A stretch of 64,000 nucleotides of DNA, from NCBI RefSeq assembly GCF_000379765.1, contig NZ_KB903441.1, positions 62,001 through 126,000 on the forward strand. The letters run 5' to 3'. A program made the translations under genes and the position numbers. Numbering within the stretch: position 1 is the stretch's first letter; each line of letters begins with the position of its first letter. Under the pieces are notes generated by a model. That model had not been told where the DNA came from, ran no database searches, and saw only the letters and a list, made by a program, of their open reading frames with translations. The stretch comes from Flexithrix dorotheae DSM 6795. Its GTDB lineage: Bacteria; Bacteroidota; Bacteroidia; Cytophagales; Flammeovirgaceae. Positions 36,369 through 45,718 of this stretch are shown in pieces.

Positions 36369-39300
36369 ATGAAAGCAACTTTACCATTATTTTTAATTTG
36401 CATATTTTTATTTTCATTCACCGGGATTAATGATCCGGATCCCAGGGAGGGAAAATTATTTAAATTGGTTTCTCCAAAGCACTCTGGTATTTCCTTTAGC
36501 AATGATATTATTGATACCAGAGCACACAGCATCCTTATTTACTCGAACTATTATGGAGGAGCGGGTGTAGGAATAGGCGATATCAACAATGATGGCCTTC
36601 CAGACCTTTATTTAGCAGGAAATCTGGTTCCGGATAAGCTTTACCTTAATAAAGGAAATTTACAGTTTGAGGATATTACCGAAAAAGCAGGTATAATGGA
36701 TAATGGAGGCTGGTCCTCAGGTGTACTTTTTGGGGATGTGAATCAGGATGGCTTTACTGATATTTATGTTACAAGGGAACTGTATGACGATAATCCTGAA
36801 CTTAGAAAAAATAAATTATACATCAATAACGGGGACAATACTTTCACAGAAAGTGCGGAAGAATATAAAGTTGATGATAACCAGAGAACCCGTCATGCAA
36901 CCTTCCTGGATTATGATAAAGATGGTGATCTGGATCTTTTTCTACTCAACCAACCTCCCAACCCTGGAGACTACTCTCCTTACTTCGGCAAGGAATTGTT
37001 AATTGATGAATATGCCTGTAAGTTACTTGAAAATCAAGGGAACAGTTTTAAGGATGTTACCAAAAAGGCCGGGCTTTTTAAAACTGGTTTTCCAAATAGT
37101 GTAACCGCAAGTGATCTGAATAATGATGGCTGGACTGACTTATACGTAAGCAATGATTTTTGGGCAGGTGACTGGCTTTATTTTAATAATGGCGATGGCA
37201 CTTTTACCAATAAAATTGATGAATCAGTGAAACACATTTCCTTCAGCAGCATGGGAGTAGATGCAGGAGATATTAATAATGATGGTAAACTTGACCTCAT
37301 GGTAGTAGATATGGTGGCCGAAGACAATTATCGGCTCAAGGCAAATATGGGGGGAATGAATCCAAAAGCTTTTTGGAAGGTAGTAAATGATGGCGGTCAT
37401 TATCAATATATGTTCAACACATTTCAGCTAAATCTGGGAGAGGAAAAATTCAGTGAAATTGCCCAGTTGGCCGGAGTAGCTTCTACCGACTGGAGCTGGT
37501 CTAACCTTTTTGCTGACTTGGATAACGATGGCTGGAAAGATATTTTCGTAACTAACGGGCTTTTAAGAGATATTAGAAATACAGACTCGAATAAGAAGTT
37601 CAAGGAATATGTAGAGGGTTCTATCAAAGAATATCTGGCTAAAAACCCAAATCCTGATGAAAATGTGGGTGTTTGGGATATTGCCGATATGCAAAAAGCC
37701 ATTGCATTTTCTCCTTCCGAAAAATTGCAAAACTACGCTTTCAGGAATAAAGGAGATTTAACCTTCCAAAAAGTAAATTCCGATTGGGGATTTGAAGAAA
37801 AATTATTTTCAAATGGCTCTGCCTATGCCGACCTGGATAACGATGGCGACCTGGATTTGGTAATTAATAATGTAAATGATCTGGCTTCAATTTATGAAAA
37901 TAAAGCCACTGAAATTTCGGGTCACAATTACCTTAGAATAATTCCTAAATCAGAAGAAAAATCAGTGGCAAGGATAGGCACGAAAGTATGGCTTGAAGCA
38001 AGTGGTGAACAGCAATATTTCGAAATCACAGGTGTGCGGGGGATGTATTCTACCAGTGAGGAAATTGTTCATTTTGGGTTGGGCAAACATAAAAAGGCTG
38101 ATAAAATTATTATTCAATGGCCTGATGGAAATCAACAGGAATTGAAAAACGTAAAAGCCAATCAGGTAATAGAGGTTAATTATCATGATGCCAAACCTGT
38201 TTCCAACCCTGAAAAGCCTTTATCGCAAACCCTTTTCAGTAATATCACAACAAGCGCTAATTTGTCTTTCAAACATGTTGAAAATGAATTTGATGATTAC
38301 ACCATGCAAGTACTTCTCCCACATAAAATGTCTGGATTAGGACCTTGCCTGGCAAAAGGAGATGTCAACAATGATGGTTTGGAGGATTTCTATGCTGGAG
38401 GTTCTACGGGGAATGAAAGAGCGCTGTTTATTCAAAAACCTGATGGCACATTTATCAAACAAGCCTCTCCGGCACTTTCTGGAGATAAATTCTACGAAGA
38501 TTTAGGCGCCACTTTCTTTGATGCTGATGGAGATAAAGATCTGGACTTATATGTGGTAAGTGGCGGAAATGAATTCGAACCCCAGTCAGAAATGTATCAG
38601 GACAGGCTATATCTTAATGATGGCAAAGGAAATTTTGAAACTAGCAAAGACCTGATTCCAGAAATGAGGACGAGTGGCTCTAAAGTGAGGGCGGCAGATT
38701 TTGATAAAGATGGCGATTTAGACTTGTTCGTAGCCGGACGCCATATTCCCTGGGCCTATCCCGAACCGGCAAGTAGTACTTTATTGCTCAATGAAAATGG
38801 CAAATTTGTGGATGTAACCCAGCAAATGGCCAAAGACTTAATCAATATTGGAATGGTGAACGATGGGAAATGGATGGATTTTAATGGAGATGGATTATTG
38901 GATTTGGTTTTGGCAGGGGAATGGATGCCTATAACTTTTCTTGAAAATAAGGGAAGTGAATTTGTGGATGTGACGGCCACTTTAGGATTACAGGACAAAA
39001 CCGGTTGGTGGTTTGGTCTGGAGGCAGCAGATATAGATAATGATGGGGATATGGATCTTGTTGCAGGAAACCTGGGCTTAAACTACAAATATAAAGCCTC
39101 AGATCAGGAGCCTTTTGAAGTGTATTACAATGATTTTGACAAAAATGGCAAAAAAGATATCGTATTGGCTTATTACAATTTTGGAACACTTTATCCATTG
39201 AGGGGAAAATCATGTTCTTCTGAACAAGTTCCCATGCTTAATACCAAATTCAAAACTTACGATATGTTTGCCTCCTCCGAATTATCTGACATTTACGGTA

Positions 39301-39719
39301 ATAAAAATCTGGATAAATCTCTTCACTATGAAGCCAATACTTTTGCCTCTGCTTATATCGAAAACTTAGGTGATGGAAAGTTTGAGTTTCATGCCTTGCC
39401 TGTAGAAGCCCAATTCTCTGTTGGAAACGATATAATTATTGAGGATTTCGACCATGATAAAAAGCTGGATATTCTCATTGCCGGTAACCTCTATGATGCA
39501 GAAGTCGAAACCGCACGAAATGATGCCGGATATGGGGTTTTCTTAAAGGGAAATGGCAAAGGAGACTTTAAAAGTATTCATCCTGAAAAGAGTGGCTTTT
39601 TTACTCCTTATGATGTGAAAAGTCTGGAAGTTATTGAAAGCAATAGCGGAAAAATAATAATAGTGGGTAGTAATAATGATTACCTCCAAGCCTTCAGGGT
39701 CAGCAAGAGTGATCAGTAA
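36369..39719 (+). CDS. Large VCBS/FG-GAP protein with ASPIC/UnbV domain
   Basis: 1116 residues. The signal peptide has no lipobox cysteine. Many FG-GAP repeats carry DxDxDG-type loops (DINNDGLPDLYLAG, DYDKDGDLDLFLLN, DLDNDGDLDLVINN and others) and form two beta-propellers. Between them at ~530-605 lies an ASPIC/UnbV domain (GVRGMYSTSEEIVHFGLGKHKKADKIIIQWPDG). It is an exported protein, probably periplasmic or on the cell surface. Members often accompany SusC/SusD loci and are thought to bind substrate, but the role is unproven. First gene of a plus-strand operon with the GH20-like and acyltransferase genes, spaced 51 and 40 bp. Confidence 0.88.
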   Translation: MKATLPLFLICIFLFSFTGINDPDPREGKLFKLVSPKHSGISFSNDIIDTRAHSILIYSNYYGGAGVGIGDINNDGLPDLYLAGNLVPDKLYLNKGNLQFEDITEKAGIMDNGGWSSGVLFGDVNQDGFTDIYVTRELYDDNPELRKNKLYINNGDNTFTESAEEYKVDDNQRTRHATFLDYDKDGDLDLFLLNQPPNPGDYSPYFGKELLIDEYACKLLENQGNSFKDVTKKAGLFKTGFPNSVTASDLNNDGWTDLYVSNDFWAGDWLYFNNGDGTFTNKIDESVKHISFSSMGVDAGDINNDGKLDLMVVDMVAEDNYRLKANMGGMNPKAFWKVVNDGGHYQYMFNTFQLNLGEEKFSEIAQLAGVASTDWSWSNLFADLDNDGWKDIFVTNGLLRDIRNTDSNKKFKEYVEGSIKEYLAKNPNPDENVGVWDIADMQKAIAFSPSEKLQNYAFRNKGDLTFQKVNSDWGFEEKLFSNGSAYADLDNDGDLDLVINNVNDLASIYENKATEISGHNYLRIIPKSEEKSVARIGTKVWLEASGEQQYFEITGVRGMYSTSEEIVHFGLGKHKKADKIIIQWPDGNQQELKNVKANQVIEVNYHDAKPVSNPEKPLSQTLFSNITTSANLSFKHVENEFDDYTMQVLLPHKMSGLGPCLAKGDVNNDGLEDFYAGGSTGNERALFIQKPDGTFIKQASPALSGDKFYEDLGATFFDADGDKDLDLYVVSGGNEFEPQSEMYQDRLYLNDGKGNFETSKDLIPEMRTSGSKVRAADFDKDGDLDLFVAGRHIPWAYPEPASSTLLLNENGKFVDVTQQMAKDLINIGMVNDGKWMDFNGDGLLDLVLAGEWMPITFLENKGSEFVDVTATLGLQDKTGWWFGLEAADIDNDGDMDLVAGNLGLNYKYKASDQEPFEVYYNDFDKNGKKDIVLAYYNFGTLYPLRGKSCSSEQVPMLNTKFKTYDMFASSELSDIYGNKNLDKSLHYEANTFASAYIENLGDGKFEFHALPVEAQFSVGNDIIIEDFDHDKKLDILIAGNLYDAEVETARNDAGYGVFLKGNGKGDFKSIHPEKSGFFTPYDVKSLEVIESNSGKIIIVGSNNDYLQAFRVSKSDQ

Positions 39720-39770
39720 TACAACCCTTGATCAGTATAATTTCCTAACTTCAATGAAAAGGCCTAAATA

Positions 39771-40856
39771 ATGAAATTGAAATATATCACCTCAATAATA
39801 TTAATCACTCTTACTTTTCACCTTAAAGCTCAGGAAGCGTCTTTTGAGGTAAAAGGATTTTGTATAGCGGCACCAAAATCGAAAGGATTGCCTGCATTTC
39901 TGAAGTTTATACAACAGGACCTTGTACCCAGAAAAGTAAACACCCTCCTACTCAGGGTAGATTTTAACTACCAGTACAAAAGCAGACCAGAATTGAGAGA
40001 TGAGGATGCCCTATCGGAGGAGGAAGTAAAGCAACTGGTAAATGTTTGTAAGGAAAATGGTATTAATCTTATTCCCCAGATTAACCTTTTAGGCCATCAA
40101 TCGTGGGCGGAAACAACTTATAATTTGCTGGTAAAATATCCGGAATTTGATGAAACACCACATGTAAAAATGCCAGAAAAGTACGAATGGCCGAATGAAG
40201 ATGGACTTTACTGCAAAAGCTATTGCCCGCTTCATCCCGAAGTTCATGGAGTAGTTTTTGATTTGGTGGATGAAATCATGGATGTGTTTGAAGCTAAAGA
40301 TTTCCATGCGGGAATGGATGAAGTTTTTTATATTGGTGATGACAAATGCCCAAGGTGCTCTGGATTGGATAAGGCAGAATTATTTGCCGGTGAAGTTACA
40401 AAAATAAGGAATCACCTTACCCTAAAAGACAGGAAATTATGGATTTGGGGTGACAGGCTACTGGATGGAAAAACTACCGGGCTCGGTATGTGGGAAGCCA
40501 GTATGAACAACACCCACCGGGCCATAGATTTAATTCCCAAAGATGTGGTGATATGCGACTGGCATTATGAAAGACCGGAACCTACAGCAGCCTATTTTGC
40601 CATGAAAGGATTTCAGGTAATCACCTGCCCCTGGAATAAACCAGAAGTTGCAAAAAAGCAGGTTACAGATCTTAAAATCCTGAAGGCACATTCAAATCAA
40701 ACCCTATCTGGAAAATACCTGGGAATGATGCAAACGGTTTGGTCAGGACCAGAAAGTTTTATGGAGGTTTATTATGAAGAGGTTGAAGCCAATGAAAGGA
40801 GAAAAGGTCCTTCAGAATGTTTTAAAACACTTTTTGAAGAATTAAATCGTAAGTAA
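39771..40856 (+). CDS. Glycoside hydrolase family 20-like beta-hexosaminidase
   Basis: 361 residues. The signal peptide is followed by a TIM-barrel region with INLLGHQSW (substrate-side loop) and the GH20 motif HxGxDE as HAGMDE at residues 179-184. D183-E184 would be the substrate-assisted catalytic pair. The domain that usually precedes the GH20 barrel is missing, giving a short single-domain enzyme. Predicted to remove terminal N-acetylhexosamines in the periplasm. Cysteines in DDKCPRC could bind metal or form a disulfide. The neighbouring HGSNAT-like gene strengthens the amino-sugar reading. Confidence 0.75.
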   Translation: MKLKYITSIILITLTFHLKAQEASFEVKGFCIAAPKSKGLPAFLKFIQQDLVPRKVNTLLLRVDFNYQYKSRPELRDEDALSEEEVKQLVNVCKENGINLIPQINLLGHQSWAETTYNLLVKYPEFDETPHVKMPEKYEWPNEDGLYCKSYCPLHPEVHGVVFDLVDEIMDVFEAKDFHAGMDEVFYIGDDKCPRCSGLDKAELFAGEVTKIRNHLTLKDRKLWIWGDRLLDGKTTGLGMWEASMNNTHRAIDLIPKDVVICDWHYERPEPTAAYFAMKGFQVITCPWNKPEVAKKQVTDLKILKAHSNQTLSGKYLGMMQTVWSGPESFMEVYYEEVEANERRKGPSECFKTLFEELNRK

Positions 40857-40896
40857 ACCTTCTTCAAAAAAGCAATCGAATTCAATTAAAACAAAA

Positions 40897-42111
40897 ATGG
40901 AAGTACATTCCCAACTAGAAAGAAGAACAAAAACCAGGATTCTTTCCATAGATATTTTTCGGGCGATTACCATGCTCTTAATGATATTCGTAAATGACCT
41001 TTGGACTTTATCAAATATTCCGGAATGGCTGGATCACAAGCCAGCCGATGTGGATGGACTAGGGCTGGCAGATATTGTCTTTCCTGCTTTTTTAGTAATT
41101 GTTGGCCTTTCCATTCCCTTTGCAATCAGGAATAGAAAAAGCAAAGGAGATGATACCAAAAATATTCTGATTCATATTGCCGAGCGTGTTTTTGCCCTCT
41201 TATTGATGGGGGTTTACATGGTCAATTTTGAAAATATTAATCAGGAAGCACTTGGTTTCAACAAATACTGGTGGGAAATTTTAATGGCCTTTGCCTTTGT
41301 ACTCATCTGGAATGTATATCCTGAAAATGATGGCAAACATAAATTATACAATGGTTTAAAATTTTTCGGTTACGCTATCCTGGTTTTTCTTGCTTGGATT
41401 TACGAAGGAGGCACAGCTGACAATCCTATTTGGATGCAAACTCATTGGTGGGGTATCCTTGGTTTAATTGGCTGGTCTTATCTGCTGTGTTCACTGGCTT
41501 ACCTTATCGGTGGAAATAACTTAATTACAATAACTGCAATTTGGGTATTCTTCAACCTCTTTAATGTAGGAGTTTTTGCCGGATGGCTGGATTTTATGCA
41601 GCTGATTAAACCTTATGTGTGGATTGTAGGAGATGGTTCTATGCCCGCTCTAACTATGGCAGGTGTATTGGCATCTGTTATTTATATCAATTTCTCAGAA
41701 TCGAATAAACCTTATATTTTTATCCTGATTATAGCTGGCATGGGATTACTTTCCCTGGCCTATGGGTTTGGGACTAGGCCTTTTTGGGGGATTTCCAAAA
41801 TACAAGCCACCCCGGCATGGGTGGGAATTTGCACTGGCATTAGTTTGTTAATTTATCCGGTTCTATTTCTTATTGTGGATATTTTCGGCAAAAAAAATTG
41901 GGCAAAAATCATAAAACCTGCCGGAACTGCTACCCTCACCTGTTATCTTATTCCCTATTTTTATTATCCCGTTATCGCCTTAATTGGAATTTATTTGCCC
42001 ATGTCACTGCGAACCGGAGTAATAGGATTAATTAAATCTTTCCTTTTTGCTTTATTCATTATTCTGATTACCGGAGTTTTAAACAGGGTTGGGATTAAGT
42101 TGAAGATTTAA
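40897..42111 (+). CDS. DUF5009/HGSNAT-like membrane acyltransferase
   Basis: 404 residues with about 11 membrane helices. The N-terminus RILSIDIFRAITMLLMIFVNDLW and ADIVFPAFLVIVGLSIPFAI follow the DUF5009 / heparan-alpha-glucosaminide N-acetyltransferase (NagX, YeiB-related) pattern. In this family, transmembrane transfer of acetyl groups onto amino sugars is known for the human enzyme. It sits after the GH20-like gene in the same operon. Proposed role: acetylating glucosamine released from the imported glycan; this is inference. Confidence 0.85.
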   Translation: MEVHSQLERRTKTRILSIDIFRAITMLLMIFVNDLWTLSNIPEWLDHKPADVDGLGLADIVFPAFLVIVGLSIPFAIRNRKSKGDDTKNILIHIAERVFALLLMGVYMVNFENINQEALGFNKYWWEILMAFAFVLIWNVYPENDGKHKLYNGLKFFGYAILVFLAWIYEGGTADNPIWMQTHWWGILGLIGWSYLLCSLAYLIGGNNLITITAIWVFFNLFNVGVFAGWLDFMQLIKPYVWIVGDGSMPALTMAGVLASVIYINFSESNKPYIFILIIAGMGLLSLAYGFGTRPFWGISKIQATPAWVGICTGISLLIYPVLFLIVDIFGKKNWAKIIKPAGTATLTCYLIPYFYYPVIALIGIYLPMSLRTGVIGLIKSFLFALFIILITGVLNRVGIKLKI

Positions 42112-42136
42112 ACCCCTTCGCCTTCTTATAGCAGCA

Positions 42137-42234
42137 CTGATGGGTCAATATTTTGGGAAAAAACTTTTCAAATCGAAAAATCCTGAAGCAATTGAAAAAT
42201 ATCCCATCAGGGTCTTTCTCGGGAGAAGACCCTG
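42137..42234 (+). promoter_or_regulatory. Two overlapping hairpins after the acyltransferase gene
   Basis: Hairpin A pairs 42137-42144 with 42203-42210 and continues with 42148-42154 against 42196-42202. Hairpin B pairs TCAGGGTCTT (42207-42216) with AAGACCCTGA just before 42235. They share bases 42207-42210 and so cannot both form fully. The operon probably ends here, although no strong T-run is present. Confidence 0.45.
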
Positions 42235-42271
42235 AAATAAATTAAAAGTAAATTACCCAATGCTTCTCTTT

Positions 42272-42664
42272 CTACCTATCTCCTTTAGCTTTGATAGACT
42301 GAATAATTACCGTTCCATTCTTGGAAGATGTTCCATAAATGGCCCTCATTTTTAAATCATCCTTTTTATAAATGTGAATATATTCTATTTTTCGAAGTTT
42401 ATACCTGTTTAATTCTTCCATATTAATTTTCTTACCATCTAGAATTATTAATGGAAAAGGGTTAGCAGGAAATGTACTAAAATTTGGAATTAAAATTATT
42501 GTTGAGTCCCATTCGTAACTTGGAAGTTGGTCAGTTGTAGAGTCAGGTATATATTTTAGTTCAATTTGGATTAAAGAATCAATATGATTATATAAATCAC
42601 TATTTTCCTGCGCTAAACAATTTACAGCATTTATTAGGACAAGGATGAACACTATATTTTTCAC
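42272..42664 (-). CDS. Small exported protein resembling an isolated TonB-receptor plug
   Basis: 130 residues. The signal peptide (~1-19) ends near LAQ. Residues ~70-125 read PLIILDGKKINMEELN, then IEYIHIYKKDDLKMRAIYGTSSKNGTVII. This follows plug segments of SusC-type receptors (PLYVVDGVPI, then IESITVLKGANAAALYGSRGGNGVI). No barrel follows, since the gene stops there. It starts 7 bp after the nspC stop, so it is probably cotranscribed with nspC and folB. Function unknown: a decoy plug, a TonB-system partner or an orphan domain. Confidence 0.65.
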   Translation of the reverse strand: MKNIVFILVLINAVNCLAQENSDLYNHIDSLIQIELKYIPDSTTDQLPSYEWDSTIILIPNFSTFPANPFPLIILDGKKINMEELNRYKLRKIEYIHIYKKDDLKMRAIYGTSSKNGTVIIQSIKAKGDR

Positions 42665-42670
42665 GAATCT

Positions 42671-43813
42671 CTAAGACAACCTCTCTTTATAGTCTTCATA
42701 CCCAAAAGATTTTACCAATTTAAATTCTCCTTCCTCAGTTAATATTCCAATAGATGGCAGATTTACACCATTAAAAGTATGGTTTTTTACCATGGTATAA
42801 TGGATCATATCATCAAATATGATTTTATCCCCAATCACCAATGGTTCTTGGAAGGAATAATCACCCATTACATCTCCGGCAAGGCAGGTTAATCCGCCCA
42901 TTTTGTAAACGTGATTTCCATTGGCATTTTTCTCTGCACCTATGATATTCGGCTGGTAAGGCATTTCCAGGCAATCGGGCATATGGGCAGCGAATGAGGT
43001 ATCCAGCATGGCCGCTTTAGTTCCTTGATTTTCAACAATATCCAAAACTGAAGAAAGTAAAAAACCTGTTTCCCAGCCAACAGCACTCCCCGGCTCCAGT
43101 ATGATATCCAGGTTATAATTCAGTTTTAAGTTCTTGATCAAATCAATCAGCAAATTCACATCATAGCCTTTTCTGGTAATCGCATGTCCACCTCCCATAT
43201 TCAGCCATTTGGCTTCATGCAGCAAATGGCCAAATTTTTCTTCTACAGCCTCAAGCGTCTTCTCCAATGATTCAGCACTACTTTCGCATAGCGTATGGAA
43301 ATGTAACCCTTCAATTCCTTCTGGCAGACGATCACCAAGTTTATCAGAAGTTACGCCCAGCCTCGATCCGGGAATACATGGATTATATAAATCAGTAGTA
43401 ACCTCGGAATATTCCGGATTTATTCTGATGGCGCAGGAAATTTTTTTTGAAGCATTTTGCACCAACGGTTTATATTTTTCCCACTGGCTTAGAGAATTGA
43501 AAGTAATATGCTCACAAAGCTCCATAATTTTTGGAAATTCCTGTTCCAGATAAGCCGGGCAATAGGCATGAACTTCCCCTCCAAACTCTTCCGCTCCTAG
43601 TCTGGCTTCGTGCAGAGAACTTGCAGTAGTTCCTGGCAAAAACTGTTTGACCAGGCTAAAAGCACTATGCATGGCAAACCCTTTTAAAGCACAGATAATT
43701 TTGGCTCCGGAGGCCTGTTGCACAAGGTCCAAAATCATTAAATTATCCCTGAGTTTTTTTTCTTCCAAAACATAACAGGGCGAAGGAATTTTACTAAAAT
43801 TTATTGCTGACAT
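42671..43813 (-). CDS. nspC: Carboxynorspermidine decarboxylase
   Basis: 380 residues of the alanine racemase-fold PLP decarboxylases. The pyridoxal-binding lysine is K44 in CALKGF, and HFHTLCES is the family motif. The C-terminal domain carries AGDVMGDY, including the conserved aspartate close to the PLP site. It catalyses the last step of norspermidine/spermidine synthesis through carboxy-intermediates, in the cytoplasm. The partner carboxyspermidine dehydrogenase gene is not in the window. It lies between folB and the plug-like gene. Confidence 0.93.
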   Translation of the reverse strand: MSAINFSKIPSPCYVLEEKKLRDNLMILDLVQQASGAKIICALKGFAMHSAFSLVKQFLPGTTASSLHEARLGAEEFGGEVHAYCPAYLEQEFPKIMELCEHITFNSLSQWEKYKPLVQNASKKISCAIRINPEYSEVTTDLYNPCIPGSRLGVTSDKLGDRLPEGIEGLHFHTLCESSAESLEKTLEAVEEKFGHLLHEAKWLNMGGGHAITRKGYDVNLLIDLIKNLKLNYNLDIILEPGSAVGWETGFLLSSVLDIVENQGTKAAMLDTSFAAHMPDCLEMPYQPNIIGAEKNANGNHVYKMGGLTCLAGDVMGDYSFQEPLVIGDKIIFDDMIHYTMVKNHTFNGVNLPSIGILTEEGEFKLVKSFGYEDYKERLS

Positions 43814-43863
43814 TGATTTAAATCTAAAATGAAATGATGGGTCCTCACAAACTGCCCTTTACT

Positions 43864-44229
43864 TTAAATTGCCTCTCGAGACCGGGAAAGGGTAACCCCG
43901 GCACTATGGCAGATTCCTCCAATGGGAGGGTTATATTTTTTGATGGTAATGGTGACTTCAATAACATTGGGAAATAAATCCAGAATCTTTTTGCAAATAT
44001 TATTGGCGAGATATTCCAATAAATGGACAGGATTTTCCATTTCCGATTTTATGGTTTTATACAAATCTTCATAATTGATGGTTTCTTCCAGCGAATCTTC
44101 TTCCGCGGCTTTGGTAAAATCTGTAGCCACTTCAAGGTCTACTCCAAACTTTCTCCCAACTTGTCTTTCTGACTTATAAAACCCATGGTAGGCAAAAAAT
44201 TCAATTCCTTCTAATTTAATTCTTCCCAT
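43864..44229 (-). CDS. folB: Dihydroneopterin aldolase
   Basis: 121 residues, the normal length. The N-terminus has LEGIEFFAYHGFYKSERQVGR, and the C-terminus has a TITIKKYNPPIGG segment, which includes the conserved catalytic lysine region. It converts dihydroneopterin to hydroxymethyl-dihydropterin in folate synthesis. It is the first gene of a minus-strand group with nspC (50-bp gap). A TATATTTG -7 candidate lies at 44323-44316 upstream, without a clear -33. Confidence 0.93.
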   Translation of the reverse strand: MGRIKLEGIEFFAYHGFYKSERQVGRKFGVDLEVATDFTKAAEEDSLEETINYEDLYKTIKSEMENPVHLLEYLANNICKKILDLFPNVIEVTITIKKYNPPIGGICHSAGVTLSRSREAI

Positions 44230-44938
44230 TTCATCTGTAGTATTAATAACATGAAAATTTGTTAAAGCTTCAGGTTCTTACACCTTCTACCAAGCTTGCA
44301 AAATCCTTAGTAGCGCAAATATAGGTTGGTATCTTAAGATGAAGGTAAAAAATATGACAATAAAAGACTTTCCAATCATTTCTACATTTGAAATCAGGCG
44401 AAAATAGCAGACGGGACAAGCAGTGAACAATTCTTATTGATGGGTTCATTAAGTTTTATCATTAATCTGACAATTACTTATTGGCTGGAATAATAAATGA
44501 GGCTTTTTCCGGATTAATTAAATACCCTATTTTCCTTATTGTGCTTATTAACAATTCTTTGGAATTAGGTTTAAAACATTAAAATAAAAATTCGATTTTA
44601 CTTAATAAACCCAAACAAACACTTAGAGACTCAGGATTAAACTCATCCATCTTTAAATATTAAGACGCTAAAAATCAGTATTTTACACCTCTTTTTTTAT
44701 AAAGAGTAAGTCTTAAAATAATATAATTATTCTAATATAAGCCCTCTTAAAAATAATATTTTGAGTTAATAAAAATTCACCTTAATGTTAACTAAATATT
44801 ACTTTAAATTGATTAGTTTTACATTAATGTTAACTTAAAGTTAACAAAACAACTCTTAAATTGATTGAAACTCTAACATTATCAAAAAAGAGGCGTTCTA
44901 AAAAATAAAAACTTAATATTCACTTAACACTGAAAGCC
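44230..44938. other. 709-bp intergenic region with direct repeats
   Basis: AT-rich and without a supported gene. TTAATGTTAACT occurs at 44782-44793 and 44824-44835, TTAAATTGATT at 44804-44814 and 44856-44866, and the palindrome GTTAAC three times (44787, 44829, 44840). All lie 70-160 bp before the transglutaminase-like gene and may be binding sites. No tRNA-like structure was found. Confidence 0.45.
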
Positions 44939-45718
44939 ATGAGATTTTTTTGGATTTCTTTTATCGCGAGTTTTTTAATTCAAATTGCCAATGGTCAAAA
45001 TCAAACTAACAATACCTTTACCCAGGATTTTGCCAGCATATTTGCAGAAGGAAAAGTACAGGACACGATTGGGTTCATGTTGGCCCCTGAGGAAAACCTA
45101 AATATTAAATTAAAACAAGAGATAAAATCGGAGCTTGGTCACCTGATTGCTGAGCTAAAGGAGAAAAAAAAGAAATATAAGTCAGATATGTATTACCTGA
45201 ATAAGGTAAGTAAAACCCTTTTTTCTAAATATTTCAAAACCTATGAACCACTTTCTACTTTTGGAGAAACTATGACTTCGGGTAAATACGATTGCCTGAC
45301 TGGCACCCTTTTATTTGCCTATGTTCTGGAGCATCTGGGTTATGATTATAATATTCATGAAACCAACTACCACATTTATCTGACTATTCCCACAGACAAA
45401 AGACTCATTTTAATCGAATCTACAGACCCTTATTATGGTTTTATAGTAAACAAGGGCACTGTGAAAACAAGAATGGCTCAGTACCAAAAAGACAATCAAC
45501 AACTTGATAATCAGGAAGATGTTTATCAACCTAAATACAAGATAAATAATACCATTGCCATTGAAAAATTGATGGCATTACAGTATTACAATAAAGCTAT
45601 AAAATTCTATAATGAGCGGAATTTTGAAAAAGCAGCCACCAATGTTCAAAAAAGTATGGTGGTGTACGATTGCGAAAGAAATAAGGAGCTCTTGAGTATG
45701 ATTGTTCAAAACCGGTAA
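44939..45718 (+). CDS. Exported transglutaminase-like protein
   Basis: 259 residues. After a signal peptide (~1-19) come charged helices, and then a papain-like core: C119 in SGKYDCLTGT, H145 in NYHIYLTI, and E160 or D163 in LILIESTDP could form a Cys-His-acid triad as in transglutaminase-like proteases. The C-terminal ~50 residues are TPR-like helices (YNKAIKFYNERNFEKAA). Probably periplasmic; acting on peptide or isopeptide bonds is inferred. It stands alone, downstream of a region with repeated motifs. Confidence 0.6.
   Translation: MRFFWISFIASFLIQIANGQNQTNNTFTQDFASIFAEGKVQDTIGFMLAPEENLNIKLKQEIKSELGHLIAELKEKKKKYKSDMYYLNKVSKTLFSKYFKTYEPLSTFGETMTSGKYDCLTGTLLFAYVLEHLGYDYNIHETNYHIYLTIPTDKRLILIESTDPYYGFIVNKGTVKTRMAQYQKDNQQLDNQEDVYQPKYKINNTIAIEKLMALQYYNKAIKFYNERNFEKAATNVQKSMVVYDCERNKELLSMIVQNR

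Noticed and set aside
44230-44938. tRNA or other structural RNA in the long gap
   Set aside because: No acceptor stem with a T-loop GGTTCGA-like motif was found on either strand.
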